DNA of 12,027 nt from an uncultured Solirubrobacterales bacterium (GTDB lineage: Bacteria > Actinomycetota > Thermoleophilia > Solirubrobacterales > Solirubrobacteraceae), in the NCBI GenBank assembly GCA_903959665.1, contig CAJBXY010000132.1, positions 1 to 12,027 of the forward strand, read 5' to 3'. The translations under genes and the position numbers were made by a program. The number at the start of each line of letters is the position of its first letter. Position 1 is the stretch's first letter. The notes under the pieces were generated by a model. The model made no database searches. It was not told the DNA's origin and was given only the letters and a program-made list of their open reading frames with translations. Positions 1-7,039 of this stretch are shown here, one piece after another.

Positions 1-555
1 GCAGAGACGACCTGGCAGATGCGCTACGCAATGATTCCGCTTGCGATCCTCGCCGTCGTTGCCGGTTTGATCCAGCTTCCGTTCGGAATTACAAACGTGC
101 TCAGCAGCTTCCTTGAGCCAACCTTCGCCAACACGATCGTCGACTATGAGCCTGACAACAGCGGTCTTGAAGCGTTCGGGCTGATCCTCTCGTCGGTGAT
201 CGCGATCGTCAGCCTCGCCTGCGCTTACTGGATCTGGGTTCGCAAGCCGGGCACCTCGGCGGCGATTCAGGCCCGCTTGCCGTGGCTACACAAGCTCTTC
301 ATCAACAAGTGGTACTTCGACGAGTTCTACTCGATCTTCGTTGTGCGCCCGGTTGTTTGGATCGGCCAGTGGGCGCAAGACAGCTTTGAGCGCGTCGTTA
401 TCAACGGCCTCTTCATCGGCGGTAGCTCGGGCCTCGTAAAAGCCGGCTCCGCCGCAGTGCGCGCAATCCAAAACGGGCTGATTCGCAGCTACGCCGCGAT
501 CGTGATCGGCGGCCTTTCGATCGTTCTTCTCTACTTCCTGGTGCGTGGGCTGTGA
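1..555 (+). CDS. nuoL: NADH-quinone oxidoreductase subunit L, C-terminal part (5' end outside window)
   Basis: Complex I membrane subunit NuoL is one of three antiporter-like proteins that couple NADH oxidation by quinone to proton pumping. The reading frame is already open at base 1, reading A-E-T-T-W-Q-M, so the methionine at base 19 is internal and only the last 184 residues are present. They include a hydrophobic helix near the start, a second around residues 60-80, the NKWYFDEFYSIFVVRP motif typical of the NuoL C-terminal region, then an amphipathic stretch and a final membrane helix ending LLYFLVRGL. This fits the long lateral helix and last transmembrane helix of NuoL. The TGA stop overlaps the GTG start of nuoM (GTGA), so the two are probably translationally coupled. 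Identity rests on this motif and on the following nuoM and nuoN genes. MrpA-like antiporter subunits are related but less likely. Confidence 0.93.
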   Translation, partial: AETTWQMRYAMIPLAILAVVAGLIQLPFGITNVLSSFLEPTFANTIVDYEPDNSGLEAFGLILSSVIAIVSLACAYWIWVRKPGTSAAIQARLPWLHKLFINKWYFDEFYSIFVVRPVVWIGQWAQDSFERVVINGLFIGGSSGLVKAGSAAVRAIQNGLIRSYAAIVIGGLSIVLLYFLVRGL

Positions 556-2069
556 CGATCCACCTCTCAATAATCCTCTGGCTCCCAGCCGCCGCCGGGC
601 TGCTCGCGCTGCTGCTGCCGGGCCGCCTCGCTCGTTGGATCTCGCTGCTCGGCGCGCTGCTGGTGCTCGCTTATGCGATCACGCTGCTGGCCGACTACGA
701 CCGCGCCGCCGGCGGGCTCCAGTACGTAACCGACGCTGTTTGGATTCGCTCGCTCGGAATTCACTACGCGCTCGGTATCAGCGGCCTCAACCTCGTGCTG
801 CTGGCCACGACGGCCGTGATCTTCACTGCCTCGGCGATCTGGACGCTCGTTGACGAGCCTGACAACGGCAAGCCTGGAATCTATGCGCTGCTGATGGGGC
901 TCGCGCAGACAGCGGTTATGGGCGCGTTCATGGCCCAAGACCTCGCCCTTTTCGTGATCTTCTTCGATCTGATGTTGGTGCCGTTCTACTTCCTGATCGT
1001 CATCTGGGGCGGCCCGGATCGCACCAAAGCTGTCTTGAAGCTCTTCATGTACACGCTCGTCGGCTCACTCTTGATGCTCGTTGGCGCGATTACGACCGGC
1101 GTGATGGCCGCCAACGGTGGCGAACCGAACTTCCTTCTTTCAGAGCTCGCGAAGACGCCGCTTGGCAGCACAGCGCAGGGTTGGATCTTCCTTGCCTTTG
1201 CGCTCGCCTTCCTGATCAAGATGCCGTCGTTCCCGTTCCACGGTTGGATGCCCGATGGTTATTCGAACATGCCGATCGGCGTGCTCGCGGTTTTCACGGC
1301 GATCCTCAGCAAGGTTGCCGCCTACGGCTTCCTGCAGATTGCGCTGCCGCTCTTCCCCGACGCCGCGGTGCGCTACCAAGAGCTGATCATGATCGTCGCT
1401 GTCGCCTCGATCCTTTACGGCTCGGCGATGGCCTTCACAGTTGACAGCGCGCGGCTCGTGCTTGGTTATTCGTCGATCGCGCAGCTTGGCTTCATCGTGC
1501 TTGGGATCTTCGCCTTCGACGGGCGCGGCGCCGACGGCGCGCTGCTGCAGGCGACCAACCACGCGATCGTCGCCGGTGCCTTGATCTTTGTTGTGGCGAT
1601 GCTCGCGCGCCGCACCGGTGGCAGCGAGAAGCTCTCCGACATGGGTGGAATCGCGAAGGGTGCGCCTGCCTTCGCGGCCGTCTTCCTCGTTTTCAGTTTC
1701 GCGCTGCTGGCGATGCCGGGAACGGCCAACTTCGTTGCTGAGTTCATGATTCTGCTGGGAACCTTTGAAAGCAAGATGACCTTCGCCTTCATCGCCGCGA
1801 TCGGCGTGGCGCTGGCAGCCTTCTACGCGCTGCGGCTCTACATCAGCGCGATGCACCACCGCGTCGGTGAGAAGGTTCACTCGTTTGAACTGACGCTGCG
1901 CGAAGGGCTCGTTCTGGTGCCGCTGCTGCTGGTCGTGATTGCGCTTGCCCTCTATCCGCAGTTTGCGCTTGAGCCCGCGGAGGACGGCACAAGCAGGGCG
2001 CTCAGCGCAGCGCAGCAGGTTCAATCCTCCGGCTCCGACACCAGCACGACCGCGCAGGGGGCTAAGTGA
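552..2069 (+). CDS. nuoM: NADH-quinone oxidoreductase subunit M
   Basis: This is a proton-translocating membrane subunit of complex I, 505 residues long (E. coli NuoM is about 509), hydrophobic throughout with roughly 14 predicted helices and a hydrophilic, Ser/Thr-rich C-terminal tail (about 474-505). The GTG start overlaps the nuoL stop by four bases. Visible landmarks are FFDLMLVPFYFLIVIWGG (137-154), KMPSFPFHGWMPD (223-235), Lys254 in the following helix, and MPGTANFVAEFMILLG (388-403). By alignment, Lys223, Lys254 and Glu397 match the E. coli pumping residues K234, K265 and E407. Several positions depart from the usual NuoM pattern. The TM5 glutamate (E. coli E144) is Asp139. The usual KR of DxKRLxAYSS is A-R (DSARLVLGYSS). 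SHMG is AQLG. The APTAGSV loop is MPIGVLAV. Operon position makes NuoM the firm assignment, although the sequence has some NuoN/MrpD flavour. Confidence 0.95.
   Translation: MTIHLSIILWLPAAAGLLALLLPGRLARWISLLGALLVLAYAITLLADYDRAAGGLQYVTDAVWIRSLGIHYALGISGLNLVLLATTAVIFTASAIWTLVDEPDNGKPGIYALLMGLAQTAVMGAFMAQDLALFVIFFDLMLVPFYFLIVIWGGPDRTKAVLKLFMYTLVGSLLMLVGAITTGVMAANGGEPNFLLSELAKTPLGSTAQGWIFLAFALAFLIKMPSFPFHGWMPDGYSNMPIGVLAVFTAILSKVAAYGFLQIALPLFPDAAVRYQELIMIVAVASILYGSAMAFTVDSARLVLGYSSIAQLGFIVLGIFAFDGRGADGALLQATNHAIVAGALIFVVAMLARRTGGSEKLSDMGGIAKGAPAFAAVFLVFSFALLAMPGTANFVAEFMILLGTFESKMTFAFIAAIGVALAAFYALRLYISAMHHRVGEKVHSFELTLREGLVLVPLLLVVIALALYPQFALEPAEDGTSRALSAAQQVQSSGSDTSTTAQGAK
2056..2061 (+). promoter_or_regulatory. 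Ribosome binding site deciding the nuoN start
   Basis: AGGGGG lies inside the end of nuoM. It is 7 nt before the ATG at 2069 and only 4 nt before the in-frame GTG at 2066, so the ATG is the better start. Confidence 0.55.
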
Positions 2070-3607
2070 TGAGCTTCCCGCTGGCTGCCGCGGTGCCGAC
2101 TGCGCCGAACATCGATTGGGCCGGGCTTTCACCCTTGCTGGTGCTGCTCGGCGGCGCGATTCTCGCGCTGATCGTTGGGCTCGCTGGCCCGCGCGCGATT
2201 CGCACCCAGGTAGTGCCGCTGATTGCGCTGGCGACGTTCGGCGGCGCGATCGCTGCCGTGATCTCGCTCTGGGGCCAGTCGATCGTGCTGATCGAGGGAG
2301 CGCTGCAACTTGACCCGCTGACGCTGATCTTGATGCTCGTGATCTGCGGCGGCGGAGTTGTCGCAACGCTGCTCGCCTGGCGCGATCAAGCGGCCGATGA
2401 GATTGCCCACGGTGAATTTTTCTCGCTGATGCTGCTGGGCGCGGCCGGCATGTTCGTGCTCGTCGCTTCGCGTGATCTGGTCACGACCTTCGTTGGGCTC
2501 GAGCTGCTTTCTCTGCCGCTTTACATCCTCTGCGCGGCCCGCGTGCGCGAAGAACGTTCGCTCGAAGCCGGCCTGAAGTACTTGATCATCGGCTCGGTCG
2601 GTTCGGCAACCGTGCTTTACGGATTCGCGCTGCTCTACGGCGCCACCGGCCAGACCGGCTACAACGAGATCGCGGCCGCGATCGAGGCCGGCAGCCTGGC
2701 AACCGATCCGCTCTTCCTGACCGGCGTTGCGATGTGCACAGTCGGCTTCGCCTTCAAGGCCTCGTTGGCACCGTTCCACCAGTGGACGCCAGACGTCTAC
2801 GAGGGCGCGCCGACGCCGGTCACAGCCTTCATGTCGGTTGCGACGAAGGCCGCCGCCTTCGGCGCGATCATCCGCCTCTTTGACGTTGCCGTGCGCCCGG
2901 CGGTCGAGGCTTGGCAGCCGATCTGGGTTGCGATTGCGCTGGTCACAATGGTCGTCGGCAACGTCGGCGCGCTGCGCCAGCAGTCGATGAAGCGGATGCT
3001 CGCCTACTCGTCGATCGCTCAGGCCGGCTACATCCTCGTCGGCTTTGTGCTCGTAACCGACCTTGGCGTCCAGGCGGTCTGTTCGTACCTCGTGCTCTAC
3101 AGCCTCGGCAACCTCGCAGCATTCACCGTCGTGATCGCGCGCGAGCGCGAGACGGCAGAGGGCGACAAGATCTCGGCGCTGCGTGGCCTTGGCACTGAGC
3201 GCCCGGTGCTCGCGGTCGTGATGACGATGGCGATGCTGAGCCTCGCAGGCATGCCGGCAACGGCCGGTTTCATGGGCAAGCTGCGCCTCGTTGAGGCCGC
3301 CGCCGCGGGCGACTACGCCTGGCTGGTTGCCGTGCTCGTCGTCCTTTCAGTCATCTCACTGGCCTACTACCTGCCTGTCGTTGCGACGATCTGGCGCGGC
3401 GAGACGCAGCCGGGTACCGATGCTGCCAGCGGCGTTCCGGTGCTTGCCGGCGGAGCGCCCGAGGCCGACGCCGTCAGTGGCCACGCCGGCTGGGAGCTGA
3501 CGCTCGTCGGCGTAGTGCTCGCCGCCGCTGTGCTCGTCTTCGGCATCATTCCCCAGCCGGTCTTCAATCTTGTCGCCAGCGCCGCTCGCGGCCTCGGCCT
3601 GAGCTAG
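2069..3607 (+). CDS. nuoN: NADH-quinone oxidoreductase subunit N
   Basis: This is the third antiporter-like pumping subunit of complex I and the usual last gene of nuo operons. It has 512 residues from the ATG at 2069, whose A is the last base of the nuoM TGA. An in-frame GTG at 2066 would give 513. Conserved landmarks, numbered from the ATG, are the TM5 glutamate Glu145 in FVGLELLSLPLY, Lys230 in FAFKASLAPFHQWTPDVYEGAP, Lys260 in SVATKAAAFG, the MKRMLAYSSIAQAGY segment (307-321), and Lys404 in GFMGKLRLVEAA. All the charged residues expected of the proton path are present, so the protein looks fully functional. It is translationally coupled to nuoM. No canonical terminator with a T-run follows; a GC-rich palindrome begins three bases after the TAG. 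Confidence 0.96.
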   Translation: MSFPLAAAVPTAPNIDWAGLSPLLVLLGGAILALIVGLAGPRAIRTQVVPLIALATFGGAIAAVISLWGQSIVLIEGALQLDPLTLILMLVICGGGVVATLLAWRDQAADEIAHGEFFSLMLLGAAGMFVLVASRDLVTTFVGLELLSLPLYILCAARVREERSLEAGLKYLIIGSVGSATVLYGFALLYGATGQTGYNEIAAAIEAGSLATDPLFLTGVAMCTVGFAFKASLAPFHQWTPDVYEGAPTPVTAFMSVATKAAAFGAIIRLFDVAVRPAVEAWQPIWVAIALVTMVVGNVGALRQQSMKRMLAYSSIAQAGYILVGFVLVTDLGVQAVCSYLVLYSLGNLAAFTVVIARERETAEGDKISALRGLGTERPVLAVVMTMAMLSLAGMPATAGFMGKLRLVEAAAAGDYAWLVAVLVVLSVISLAYYLPVVATIWRGETQPGTDAASGVPVLAGGAPEADAVSGHAGWELTLVGVVLAAAVLVFGIIPQPVFNLVASAARGLGLS

Positions 3608-3609
3608 CG

Positions 3610-3629
3610 AGCGCGCCGATCGGCGCGCT
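3610..3629. repeat. Perfect 20-bp palindrome between nuoN and thyX
   Basis: AGCGCGCCGATCGGCGCGCT is perfectly self-complementary. It could fold as a GC hairpin at the end of the nuo transcript, although it would have almost no loop and no T-run follows. It could also be a dimeric repressor or activator site, because its last base is the first base of the TACGGT box ahead of the next gene. The sequence alone does not decide between these. Confidence 0.5.
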
Positions 3630-3634
3630 ACGGT
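3629..3634 (+). promoter_or_regulatory. Possible -10 box for the ThyX-family gene
   Basis: TACGGT fits TANNNT and ends 10 nt before the GTG start at 3645. There is no Shine-Dalgarno in between (tcggctcccc). Transcription would start within a few bases of the start codon. No -35 match is visible; the palindrome occupies that side. Confidence 0.35.
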
Positions 3635-3644
3635 TCGGCTCCCC

Positions 3645-5222
3645 GTGGACTACCCGATCGAGAGCTTCACCCCGGCCGAAGCGGCCCGCCTAGAGCCACA
3701 CTTCACGAACCTCGACGAGCCCGTTTTTGCGCTCGTCAACCTGCCTGAAACGGTGAAGGGCGCGCTCTTCGCGCGCTACTCGCGTTACGACGGCACGCTG
3801 CGCCGCCTCTTCCTTGACGAGTTTGCCGATTCGCTGCCCGAGAGCGGTGGCGACTGGGAACGCGACGAGGGCAAGCGCGCCTCCGAGCTCTACGACACGA
3901 TCTTCCTTGGTTATGGCGACGACTCGGTTGCCCAGCTCGGCGGCGCGCACGTCGCCTGCGAATGGGTGTCGAACGTGCTGACGAAGATCCTTCAGCGGCC
4001 GCGGCTTGCCTCTTACCTCGAGCAATCGACGCGCTACATCCGTTATGACGGCGAGGTTCCCGGGCTCGGCTACCGCTACTACCGCGACGCGGCGCTCGGA
4101 GCGCAGTACGAGCAGACGATGGACAGCCTCTTCAGCAGCTATTCGGCTGCTATTCCAGCCGTCTCAGCCTGGGCCGCGGAGCAGTTCCCGGCCGCCGACG
4201 GCGTATCTGAGGGCGCTCACGCGCGGGCGATCGAAGCGAAGGCGCTCGACCTGCTGCGCGGCCTGCTGCCGGCCAGCTCGCTCTCGCACATGGGAATCTT
4301 CGCCTCCGGCCAAACCTATGAGCAGCTGATCCTCCACCTGCTCGCCCACCCGCTGCCCGAGGCGCGCGATTACGGCCGGATGCTGCTGGCAACGCTCAAG
4401 CAGGTGATGCCGAGCTTCGTCTCGCGCGTGGAGCGCCCCGACCGCGGCGGTGAATGGATCGGCTATCTGGAGCAGCGCAGCGCCGCCGGCAACGAGTGGG
4501 CGCGGCGGCTGGAGCTGAGCGGCCGAGACGACGCTGAAGGCGGCCCGTCGGTCAAGCTCACTCACGTCGACGGCACGGAGGAGGATCTTCTCTGCGCGCT
4601 GGTCTTTGAGCAGTCGCGCGCAAGCGAGGCTTCAATCCGCAGCGCCGTCGAGCAGCTCAGCGGCGACGAGCGGGCGGCGATGCTGGCCGACTTCGTCGGC
4701 GCCCGCGCCAACCGCCGCCATCGCCCCGGCCGCGGCTTCGAGGCCGTCCGCTACCGCTTTGAGGTCGTCGCCGACTACGGCGCCTTCCGCGACCTTCAGC
4801 GCCACCGGATGCTGACAGTGCAGTGGCAGACGCTGGGGCCAGAGCTTGGCGCCGGCGTGCCGGCTGAGCTTGAGCAGGCCGGCGTCGCAGACGATTACAG
4901 GCGCGGCCTCGAGGCGTCGGCGGCCGAGTACCAGCGCCTTGCCGACGGCGGGCAGGGCGACGCGGCGCCTTACGCGCTCTGCCTTGGCTACCGGATCCGC
5001 TTCATTCTCGACTGCAACGCGCGCGAGGCGATGCAGCTAATCGAGCTGCGCTCCGGCCGCGAAGGGCACCCCAGCTACCGCGCCGTCGCGCACGAGATGC
5101 AGCGCGCGATCGCCCAGCACCACCCGGCCGTCGCAGCGGCGATGGTTCACGTCGATGATCAGGCAGAGCCGCGGCTGGAGCGAATCCTCAGCGAGATGCG
5201 CAGCGAAGCGCGAAGCGCCTGA
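3645..5222 (+). CDS. thyX: Tandem two-domain FAD-dependent thymidylate synthase (ThyX) family protein
   Basis: ThyX makes dTMP from dUMP using methylene-tetrahydrofolate, NADPH and FAD. Typical ThyX is a homotetramer of about 220-270 residues. This protein has 525 residues and looks like two ThyX domains fused head to tail (about 1-260 and 300-525). Domain 1 has YGDDSVAQ (90-97) and RPRLASYLEQSTRY (118-131). That is the RHR-X7-S motif with its His replaced by Pro119, but with Glu126, Ser128 and Arg130 kept. Domain 2 has an intact RHR (386-388), but the equivalents of Glu, Ser and Arg are Gln394, Thr396 and Gly398. It does keep the NAREAMQLIELR segment (458-469), which domain 1 lacks. Family membership is clear. 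Catalytic activity is an inference, and the gene symbol denotes the family only. Translation starts at a GTG after a possible promoter. The TGA lies 7 bases from the end of the convergent dehydrogenase gene. Close relatives may be annotated only as thymidylate-synthase-like. Confidence 0.85.
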   Translation: MDYPIESFTPAEAARLEPHFTNLDEPVFALVNLPETVKGALFARYSRYDGTLRRLFLDEFADSLPESGGDWERDEGKRASELYDTIFLGYGDDSVAQLGGAHVACEWVSNVLTKILQRPRLASYLEQSTRYIRYDGEVPGLGYRYYRDAALGAQYEQTMDSLFSSYSAAIPAVSAWAAEQFPAADGVSEGAHARAIEAKALDLLRGLLPASSLSHMGIFASGQTYEQLILHLLAHPLPEARDYGRMLLATLKQVMPSFVSRVERPDRGGEWIGYLEQRSAAGNEWARRLELSGRDDAEGGPSVKLTHVDGTEEDLLCALVFEQSRASEASIRSAVEQLSGDERAAMLADFVGARANRRHRPGRGFEAVRYRFEVVADYGAFRDLQRHRMLTVQWQTLGPELGAGVPAELEQAGVADDYRRGLEASAAEYQRLADGGQGDAAPYALCLGYRIRFILDCNAREAMQLIELRSGREGHPSYRAVAHEMQRAIAQHHPAVAAAMVHVDDQAEPRLERILSEMRSEARSA

Positions 5223-5229
5223 GCGGGCG

Positions 5230-6027
5230 TTACTTGCCGCTGATTCGGCCTGCCAGCGGCAGCACCAGCGAGCGCGGTGCAATCCTGCCAAGCAGCGCCT
5301 GAACTTGATTGGCCATGCCCGGGATTGCCGTGCGGCTGCCGCTCTCCATCGCGTCGATCGCTTGGCGGGCAACCTCTTCGGCTGAGACGAGCGTGAAGTC
5401 GGGGAGCGAATCTTCCATCATCGTGCTGCCGGCGACGGCCGCGAACTCCGTCTTGACCGGGCCCGGGCAGAGCGCCGAGCAGCTAACGCCGCTGCCTGAG
5501 AGTTCGGCGTTCAAAGCCTCCGAAAAGGAGAGCACGAAGGCCTTCGTTGCCGCGTAGCTGGCGAAGCCGGGGAGCGGCTGGAAGGCGGCCGTTGAGGCGA
5601 CGTTGAGGATCGCGCCGCTGCCGCGCTCGACCATCCCTGGCAGAACGCGAACGGTGAGGTCGTGGACGGCCACAACGTTCAGTTCAATCATCTGCCGTTC
5701 GCGCTCGGGATCGTTGCTGACGAGCTTGCCGCTGATGCCGTAGCCGGCGTTATTGCAGAGCCCGGCCAGAGCGGGCCCGGCTTGCAGCCCTTCGATCAGT
5801 TCGGCGCGGGCGACAGCGTCGCCAAGGTCGCATGGGATCACGGTCGCCGTGATCTTGTGCTTCTCGGCCAGCTCAGCGGCTAGCTCTTCAAGCCGCTCGG
5901 CGCGGCGCGCGACCAGCGTGACGCCGTGCCCGCGCGAAGCGAGCTCCCGCGCCATTTCGGAGCCGATGCCCGACGAGGCGCCGGTGATTAGAACGGTTGT
6001 TGAAGCGGAAGCTTTCTCTAGGGCCAT
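5230..6027 (-). CDS. Short-chain dehydrogenase/reductase (classical SDR, NADP-type)
   Basis: A 265-residue cytosolic NAD(P)-dependent oxidoreductase of the classical SDR family. It has a Rossmann cofactor motif TGASSGIG (15-22), Arg41-Arg42 after strand 2 (which favours NADPH), CDLGD (66-70), NNAGYG (92-97), and the catalytic tetrad Asn117, Ser145, Tyr158 and Lys162 (YAATK). PGPVKTEF (188-195) follows the active site. The best general match is the DltE/COG0300 group, whose substrates vary widely, so no substrate can be named. The ATG at 6027 gives a normal N-terminus for the fold. A TAGGCT box ends 6 nt upstream with no Shine-Dalgarno, so the gene may have its own leaderless promoter although it lies only 27 bp after the membrane-protein gene. 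The gene ends 7 bp from the convergent ThyX-family gene. The function is redox, with details unknown. Confidence 0.93.
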   Translation of the reverse strand: MALEKASASTTVLITGASSGIGSEMARELASRGHGVTLVARRAERLEELAAELAEKHKITATVIPCDLGDAVARAELIEGLQAGPALAGLCNNAGYGISGKLVSNDPERERQMIELNVVAVHDLTVRVLPGMVERGSGAILNVASTAAFQPLPGFASYAATKAFVLSFSEALNAELSGSGVSCSALCPGPVKTEFAAVAGSTMMEDSLPDFTLVSAEEVARQAIDAMESGSRTAIPGMANQVQALLGRIAPRSLVLPLAGRISGK

Positions 6028-6033
6028 TGCCGC

Positions 6034-6039
6034 AGCCTA
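6034..6039 (-). promoter_or_regulatory. Possible -10 box (TAGGCT) for the SDR gene
   Basis: On the minus strand TAGGCT is followed by gcggca and then ATG, a 6-nt gap. The expected transcription start would fall at or next to the start codon. No Shine-Dalgarno or -35 match is visible. Confidence 0.45.
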
Positions 6040-6054
6040 GCTCAGCTGGAGCGA

Positions 6055-7011
6055 CTAATTCTTGCGCTTGCGTTTCTTGCGCAGCTGCCCGGCGGTCTCA
6101 GCTTCGCCGCTGCCATTGCTGGTAACCGGTGGCAGCGTTGGAGCCGGCGCAGAATCAGGCGGATTGCCTGAAGCTTTCTGCGCCCGCGCAGCGGCCATGC
6201 TTGGCCAAGGCTCGGCCTTGCCGCTGATCCAAGCGGGCGGGATTTTTCCGCCCGGCCAGCGCAGAATGAAGATGAAGCCGACGGTCGCAAGCCAGAAGGC
6301 GCGCAGCACACCCTGCTGGTCGAGCGGCAGGATGAAGGTTGCGCCGACGATCATCCCGAGCACTCCCATGAACCGCGTCAGCAGCCCCACGCGCATCGCG
6401 TTCAGGCCAAGCATGATGAAGGCTAGGCCGATTGCGAAAGCGCCGAGCTGCCAGAAGATCTGTCCAGCCACGAAGGCGCCGCCGGTCAGCGCCTCGGTCG
6501 CCTGCAGGTTGTTGCCGCCATCGAAGCTGGCAATTCCTAGGTAGTAGCTCAGCTGCGCAACGGTGCGGCCAACGCCGAAGGCGACAGCGCCGAATGCGCC
6601 CGCGATCAGCGTTAGCTGGCCAAAGCCGGGGTTGCGCGCGCGGATCGCTTTGAAGAGGAAGACGACAACACCGAAAATCAGCAGCGAACCGATCCCGTAA
6701 AGAACGGTGCCGATGATCGGCATCGTCAGGCGGCTACTGAGCCACTCAGCCTGAAGCGCGATCCGCCCGGGCGGAATCGGGTTGCCGGCGATCAGGTCAC
6801 GGATAGCGTCGGTCGCCGTTACGGCTTCGTTGTCGAACGTTGGCAGCCCCGAGAGTCCTAGGCTGGAGAGCGTCGCGCCGACAATTGTCAGCAGCCCAGC
6901 TGCCCAAGCGCAGGCCGCGGCGCGCTTGCGGTTGGCCGCTTCCCAAGCCAGCGTGATCTCAGGATCCTGAGGCGGGCCGGGCGGCGCCTTTTGAGGCAGT
7001 AGTGGACTCAT
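6055..7011 (-). CDS. Conserved membrane protein of unknown function, about six helices, basic C-terminal tail
   Basis: I do not recognise a named family. The 318-residue product has a Pro-rich cytosolic N-terminus (1-20) and about six hydrophobic segments near 31-55, 96-120, 131-157, 178-205, 211-231 and 236-252. The loop between the first two (about 56-95) is long and probably extracytoplasmic. The C-terminal region (about 253-318) is soluble and rich in Ala, Pro and Ser, and ends in a run of Lys and Arg (RKKRKRKN). The general layout recalls DUF4386-like proteins, but this is weak. The gene starts 28 bp after the hydrolase-fold gene and ends 27 bp before the SDR gene, all on the same strand. 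A TAGACT box ends 9 nt before the ATG, with no Shine-Dalgarno between (tccccctcg). A role at the cell membrane is all the sequence supports. Confidence 0.8.
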   Translation of the reverse strand: MSPLLPQKAPPGPPQDPEITLAWEAANRKRAAACAWAAGLLTIVGATLSSLGLSGLPTFDNEAVTATDAIRDLIAGNPIPPGRIALQAEWLSSRLTMPIIGTVLYGIGSLLIFGVVVFLFKAIRARNPGFGQLTLIAGAFGAVAFGVGRTVAQLSYYLGIASFDGGNNLQATEALTGGAFVAGQIFWQLGAFAIGLAFIMLGLNAMRVGLLTRFMGVLGMIVGATFILPLDQQGVLRAFWLATVGFIFILRWPGGKIPPAWISGKAEPWPSMAAARAQKASGNPPDSAPAPTLPPVTSNGSGEAETAGQLRKKRKRKN

Positions 7012-7020
7012 CGAGGGGGA

Positions 7021-7026
7021 AGTCTA
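7021..7026 (-). promoter_or_regulatory. Possible -10 box (TAGACT) for the membrane-protein gene
   Basis: On the minus strand TAGACT is followed by 9 nt (tccccctcg) and then the ATG at 7011. This predicts a leader of only two or three bases. The box lies in the 28-bp gap after the hydrolase-fold gene. Confidence 0.4.
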
Positions 7027-7039
7027 CGCGCCACGCGGC

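Noticed and set aside
180..1600. Frequent GCGATCG-like words, recalling the HIP1 repeat of cyanobacteria
   Set aside because: They arise from common Ala-Ile and Ile-Val codon pairs (GCG ATC G..) in membrane proteins. They follow codon frame and are not dispersed as a separate element.
1140..2366. Long open frame (408 codons) on the minus strand opposite nuoM and nuoN
   Set aside because: Its product is Arg/Gln/His-rich with no domain, and it lies wholly opposite two clear genes. It is a shadow frame typical of GC-rich coding DNA.
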